Assembly: GCA_023132075.1 (NCBI GenBank)
Contig: JAGLYT010000040.1
Span: forward strand, 1-9,386
Length of the DNA: 9,386 bases
Origin: a bacterium
Lineage (GTDB): Bacteria > CBDUZB01 > JAGLHV01
Direction of reading: 5' to 3'
The notes beneath the pieces are model-generated. The model made no database searches and had not been told where the DNA came from. It worked only from the letters and a program-made list of their open reading frames with translations. Positions 6,099 to 9,386 of the stretch are shown here, one piece after another (position 1 is the first letter of the stretch; every line of letters starts with the position of its first letter). Position numbers and translations under genes: made by a program.

Positions 6099-7181
6099 TC
6101 ATATCAAAGATTCTATCACTCTCACAAACTCATTTGTTGCATCCGGTTTACTTATTTTCTCACAGGCATCGGATAATTTTCTTAATTTTTCTTTGTGCAA
6201 AAATAAATCCAAAACAGTCTTAGCCAAAATAAAGCTATTTAAATCCGGCTCTTTAATTAAAATGGACGCATTTCTTTCACTAAGATAACGTGCATTCATC
6301 TCCTGATGTTTTGCCGTAGCATGAGGATAAGGAATTAGTATGCTGGGTTTACCTTGAGCGATTATTTCAGAAACAGTAACTGCTCCGGCCCTGGAAATAA
6401 TTAAATCAGCTAAAATATAAGCATCAGCTATATCATCCATATAAGGAACGATGTAAGAACAAAAACATCCTGACTGATATTCTTTTTTTACTACATTAAA
6501 ATCTTTCGGCCCCGTAATATGAATAAATTGTATTTTTTCTTTCAGGGATTGCAAAAATTCCAACATCCCTATACTAACCGAATTAAGCACATGTGCACCT
6601 AAACTGCCTCCAAAGATGAACACAGAAAATCTATCACCCTTTAGAGATAAACGGGTGATCGCTCTGTTCTTATCTGTAAATAAAATCTCCTGCCGTACCG
6701 GAACCCCTGTATAAATCGCTTTCTTAGACGAAAAAAACTGCATAGAGTCTTTAAATCCTATTAATACTTTGTTAACTATTCCGGACAAAAAACGATTAGC
6801 TAAACCAACCATTACATTTGGTTCATGAAGAATAACAGGTAAACGATAAAACTTAGCCGCAAAAATTACCGGTGGACAAACATATCCTCCCATCCCCAAA
6901 ATTAAATGAGGACGATTCCTGTTTAATATTCTTATTGCCTGAAAAACCCCATAAATTAATTTGATAAAAAAAAGAAAAAAGCGTAAGGAAATTTTTCTCG
7001 GCATCCCAATGCTGCAAATCGGATAAAACTTAAATCCGGCTCTTTCGACAATTTTCCTAACCTGTTTTTTGTCAGGGCCAACAAAAATGACTTCCCATGA
7101 TTTTTCAATCAAACGGGCAGCCACAGCAATTCCCGGATAAATATGTCCCCCTGTTCCCCCGGTCACAATTAAAATCCGCAT
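6099..7181 (-). CDS. murG: UDP-N-acetylglucosamine--lipid I GlcNAc transferase (MurG)
   Basis: MurG is the GT28-family glycosyltransferase on the inner membrane face that adds GlcNAc to lipid I, making lipid II. The N-terminal acceptor domain has the first glycine loop VTGGTGGHIYPGIAVA (6-21), GMGGYVCPPVIFAA (96-109) and ILHEPNVMVGLANRFL (117-132). The C-terminal UDP-GlcNAc domain has FIFGGSLGAHVLN (188-200), ISRAGAVTVSEIIAQGKPSILIPYP (262-286) and KHQEMNARYL (291-300). A hydrophobic and basic patch at about 65-85 fits membrane association. The length of 360 is typical. The ATG at 7181 is preceded by GAGGA 5 bases upstream. Odd point: HEPN replaces the common HEQN, which varies between lineages. 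It lies between ftsW and murC, the standard dcw position. Confidence 0.98.
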   Translation of the reverse strand: MRILIVTGGTGGHIYPGIAVAARLIEKSWEVIFVGPDKKQVRKIVERAGFKFYPICSIGMPRKISLRFFLFFIKLIYGVFQAIRILNRNRPHLILGMGGYVCPPVIFAAKFYRLPVILHEPNVMVGLANRFLSGIVNKVLIGFKDSMQFFSSKKAIYTGVPVRQEILFTDKNRAITRLSLKGDRFSVFIFGGSLGAHVLNSVSIGMLEFLQSLKEKIQFIHITGPKDFNVVKKEYQSGCFCSYIVPYMDDIADAYILADLIISRAGAVTVSEIIAQGKPSILIPYPHATAKHQEMNARYLSERNASILIKEPDLNSFILAKTVLDLFLHKEKLRKLSDACEKISKPDATNEFVRVIESLI

Positions 7182-7251
7182 AAACTTCCTCTAAACAGTA
7201 ATCTTGGTACGCATTCCATATATTTAACAGTTTTCCTTAAACAATCACCTT

Positions 7252-8346
7252 TTAACATTTTGCCTGTCGGGAAATATTCAACAAAATACCTGCTCCGATT
7301 AAACTAAACATTAAAGAAGAACCGCCAAAAGACAAAAAAGGCAACGCTAATCCTTTTGTCGGTAAACAACCAGTTACTACTGCAATATTAAGTATCGCCT
7401 GAAAAGTAATTAAAAAAGTAATACCTGCCGCGAGTAAGCTACCAAAAAGATTCGGTGCTTTCAGGGAAATCTTTCTCCCCTGCCAGGCAAAAACAATAAA
7501 AATGAATACTATTGTTAATGTCCCGACCAATCCCCACTCTTCTCCGATAATGGGAAAAATAAAGTCCGTATGAGGTGCAGGTAAATTAAATAATTTCTGT
7601 TGTGAATTTCCCAATCCCCGGCCAAATATCCCTCCTGACCCAAATGCTGTAAGTGACTGAATAATATGATATCCCTTTCTTTGAGGGTCAGCCCAGGGAT
7701 TAAGAAAACCTAAAATCCTTCTTATCCGATAATCACGCATAATAATAAAAATAAACGTACAAGGCAACATTAGCAAACCAAGATAAGACAAATGAAGCAA
7801 TTTAACTCCACCCATAAAAAACATAATCAAACCTACACTGGCTAAAATGATTGCTCCCCCAAAATCAGGTTCTATTAAAATCAAGCCGAAGAAAATCCCT
7901 AAAATTATTAAATGGGGTAATACCCCTATCTTAAAATCTTTTAGTTTAGCCCGTTTCTTATCTAAAGAACGGGCAAAATAAATTATCATTGCTATTTTAG
8001 CAAATTCCGAGGGTTGAAAAGTAAAAACCCACAATTTTAGCCAACGACGGGCTCCGCCTATTTCTTTGCCAACAATTAATACAGCTAATAAAAGGAAAAA
8101 AGAAATAATCAACAGGAAGGGAGATAATTTCTGCCAGAGATTATAATCTATTTTACTTACAGCAATCATTACAAACAATCCCATAATAGCCCAGAGCAAC
8201 TGTTTCTTAAGGAAAAGCGTACTGTCACCAAATCTTCTTTCAGCCATTATCGCACTAGCATTATAAATCATTATTACCCCAAAAACTACCAAACCACAGG
8301 TAATAAGAAATAACACTTTATTGGGAGAATGCCAATATTTCCTCAT
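7252..8346 (-). CDS. ftsW: Septal peptidoglycan polymerase FtsW (SEDS family)
   Basis: FtsW is the multipass SEDS glycosyltransferase that polymerises lipid II at the septum together with its cognate class b PBP (FtsI). The 364-residue protein is almost wholly hydrophobic, compatible with about ten membrane segments. SEDS motifs are GVIMIYNAS (23-31), GGARRWLKL (97-105), FQPSEFAKIAMI (110-121), LIEPDFGGA (157-165), LPAPHTDFIFPIIGEEWGL (255-273) with the catalytic Asp261, and GLALPFLSFGGSS (332-344). FtsW and RodA share these motifs. The position between murD and murG makes FtsW far more likely. Its ATG overlaps the murD TGA as ATGA, so translation is probably coupled. GTGGA lies 7 bases upstream, inside murD. 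The 70-base gap to murG holds nothing recognisable. Confidence 0.96.
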   Translation of the reverse strand: MRKYWHSPNKVLFLITCGLVVFGVIMIYNASAIMAERRFGDSTLFLKKQLLWAIMGLFVMIAVSKIDYNLWQKLSPFLLIISFFLLLAVLIVGKEIGGARRWLKLWVFTFQPSEFAKIAMIIYFARSLDKKRAKLKDFKIGVLPHLIILGIFFGLILIEPDFGGAIILASVGLIMFFMGGVKLLHLSYLGLLMLPCTFIFIIMRDYRIRRILGFLNPWADPQRKGYHIIQSLTAFGSGGIFGRGLGNSQQKLFNLPAPHTDFIFPIIGEEWGLVGTLTIVFIFIVFAWQGRKISLKAPNLFGSLLAAGITFLITFQAILNIAVVTGCLPTKGLALPFLSFGGSSLMFSLIGAGILLNISRQAKC

Positions 8347-9386
8347 ATTTTTTCCACTTCGGATTTAAAAAATCGTCCTCTTTCCCGAAAATTTTTAAAT
8401 TGATCATAACTGGAACAACCCGGAGAAAAAAGAACAACGTCCTGTCTATCAGAATTTTTATAAGCTACTTCCACTGATTCTCTAACTCCGGATACTTTTA
8501 TTATTTCAGCAACGCCACTTAACTGTTCCTTTATCAAATCACCCGCTTCACCCAGAACGATTAATAATTTAACTTTTTCCCTTATTAATTTTTTTAACGG
8601 AAGATAACCGCTTCCCTTATCTCTTCCGCCCATAATCAAAATAATTTTAGAAGAAAAACTTTCTATTGCTACCAGGGTAGAAAAAACATTTGTCGCTTTG
8701 GAATCATTTATGTATTTTACGCCTTTTATTTTTTTTACAAATTCCAACCGGTGTTCCAGTCCAGAAAAACTTTTAAGTGTTTCTCCTATTATTTCAGGTT
8801 TTATTCCTGCAACTATAGACGCTGTGGAAGCAGCTAATACATTCTCTAAATTATGCATCCCCGGAAGTTTAATATTAGAAGTGGATAAAGACAGTAAATC
8901 ATCCCCCTCCTCATTTAATTTAAAAAAAATATTCCCTTCTTTGATAAATACCCCTTTTTTCAATCGGTCTTTCCGGCTAAAAAAAATAACTTGTGATTTT
9001 ATTCTTTTCGCAATCTCTACACAATAAGAATCATCTCCGTTGAGAACACAAAAATCAGCAGGTGTTTGATTTTTAAACAAATGCGCTTTAATGTCCGCAT
9101 AAATATCCATCTTTTTATGCCGCTCCAAATGATCTGGGGTTATGTTTAAAATAATACCAATATGCGGATTAAAAGTTTTTATCCTTTCTAACTGAAAACT
9201 GCTTATCTCCAAAATCAAAACCGTATTCTTTTTTACCTTGTTTACTAAATCAGAAAAGGGAATTCCTATATTACCTCCCACCAAAACATCTTTTCCCGCC
9301 TTCCTGAAGATTTCTCCTATCAAGGATGTCGTAGTACTTTTACCATTAGTTCCGGTAATAGCAATTATCAATTCTGCATTTACTAA
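8343..9386 (-). CDS. murD: UDP-N-acetylmuramoyl-L-alanine--D-glutamate ligase (5' end outside window)
   Basis: MurD adds D-Glu to UDP-MurNAc-L-Ala in the cytoplasm, using ATP. The frame stays open through the window edge, so the first residues seen are LVNAELIIAITGTNGKS. The missing part is the N-terminal UDP-binding domain of about 100 residues, which is why 347 residues are visible of the usual 450 or so. Visible motifs, numbered from the edge, are the P-loop ITGTNGKSTTT (10-20), LEISSFQLERI (59-69), NITPDHLERH (81-90), YADIKAHLF (96-104) with the Lys expected to be carbamylated, GMHNLENVLAA (176-186), GLEHRLEFV (209-217), INDSKATN (226-233) and LFSPGCSSYDQFKNFRERG (319-337). SSFQL and DSKATN with SPGCSSYDQF are MurD rather than MurC, MurE or MurF patterns. 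The TTG at 9371 is an internal codon and not the true start. Its stop overlaps the ftsW start. Confidence 0.97.
   Translation of the reverse strand, partial: LVNAELIIAITGTNGKSTTTSLIGEIFRKAGKDVLVGGNIGIPFSDLVNKVKKNTVLILEISSFQLERIKTFNPHIGIILNITPDHLERHKKMDIYADIKAHLFKNQTPADFCVLNGDDSYCVEIAKRIKSQVIFFSRKDRLKKGVFIKEGNIFFKLNEEGDDLLSLSTSNIKLPGMHNLENVLAASTASIVAGIKPEIIGETLKSFSGLEHRLEFVKKIKGVKYINDSKATNVFSTLVAIESFSSKIILIMGGRDKGSGYLPLKKLIREKVKLLIVLGEAGDLIKEQLSGVAEIIKVSGVRESVEVAYKNSDRQDVVLFSPGCSSYDQFKNFRERGRFFKSEVEKI

Noticed and set aside
8698-9027. Open frame of 109 codons on the plus strand
   Set aside because: It lies wholly antisense to murD, whose motifs are intact. The product has no recognisable motif and is typical of a shadow frame.
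9369-9371. TTG as the start of murD
   Set aside because: The frame continues open to the window edge and the P-loop would be at the very N terminus, whereas MurD has an entire domain before it. The true start is outside the window.

Overview
This window is one uninterrupted stretch of a division and cell wall (dcw) cluster, with all genes on the minus strand. In transcription order (high to low coordinates) the genes are murD (5' end cut by the window edge), ftsW, murG, murC, murB, ddl, ftsQ, ftsA and ftsZ (3' end cut by the window edge). Seven genes are complete, two are partial, and none shows a frameshift or internal stop. I found no RNA gene, mobile element, CRISPR array or convincing intrinsic terminator.

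The organism is a bacterium with an AT-rich genome (roughly one third G+C by eye), Lys/Ile-rich proteins and purine-rich coding strands. FtsA together with a ddl gene between the mur genes and ftsQ resembles the cluster of proteobacteria and of many diderm or uncultured phyla. murB between murC and ddl is also a known arrangement. The sequence does not let me name a phylum. A low-GC, little-studied diderm lineage is a reasonable guess and nothing more.

The right part (9386-2700) encodes cytoplasmic and membrane steps of peptidoglycan synthesis. MurC adds L-Ala to UDP-MurNAc and MurD adds D-Glu. MurB makes the UDP-MurNAc and Ddl makes the D-Ala-D-Ala dipeptide. MurG makes lipid II, and FtsW polymerises it at the septum. 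The left part (2598-1) encodes the divisome core: FtsQ (bitopic scaffold), FtsA (actin-like membrane anchor) and FtsZ (tubulin-like ring).

Genes are tightly packed: murD and ftsW overlap by the ATGA tetranucleotide, ddl follows murB almost directly, and most other gaps are about 50-100 bases. The exception is a gap of about 210 bases between ftsQ and ftsA, which holds a plausible sigma70-type promoter. A second weaker candidate, with a cluster of TTGAC-type boxes, lies before ftsZ. These suggest extra internal expression of ftsA and ftsZ on top of operon read-through. No gene-free stretch exceeds 300 bases.

I see no previously undescribed system here. The points worth a second look are small: a Cys in place of the usual catalytic Ser in MurB, an atypical T3 loop in FtsZ, a HEPN variant in MurG, a possible 18-codon leader ORF coupled to ftsQ, A-runs around the ftsQ start, and the pre-ftsA and pre-ftsZ regulatory regions.
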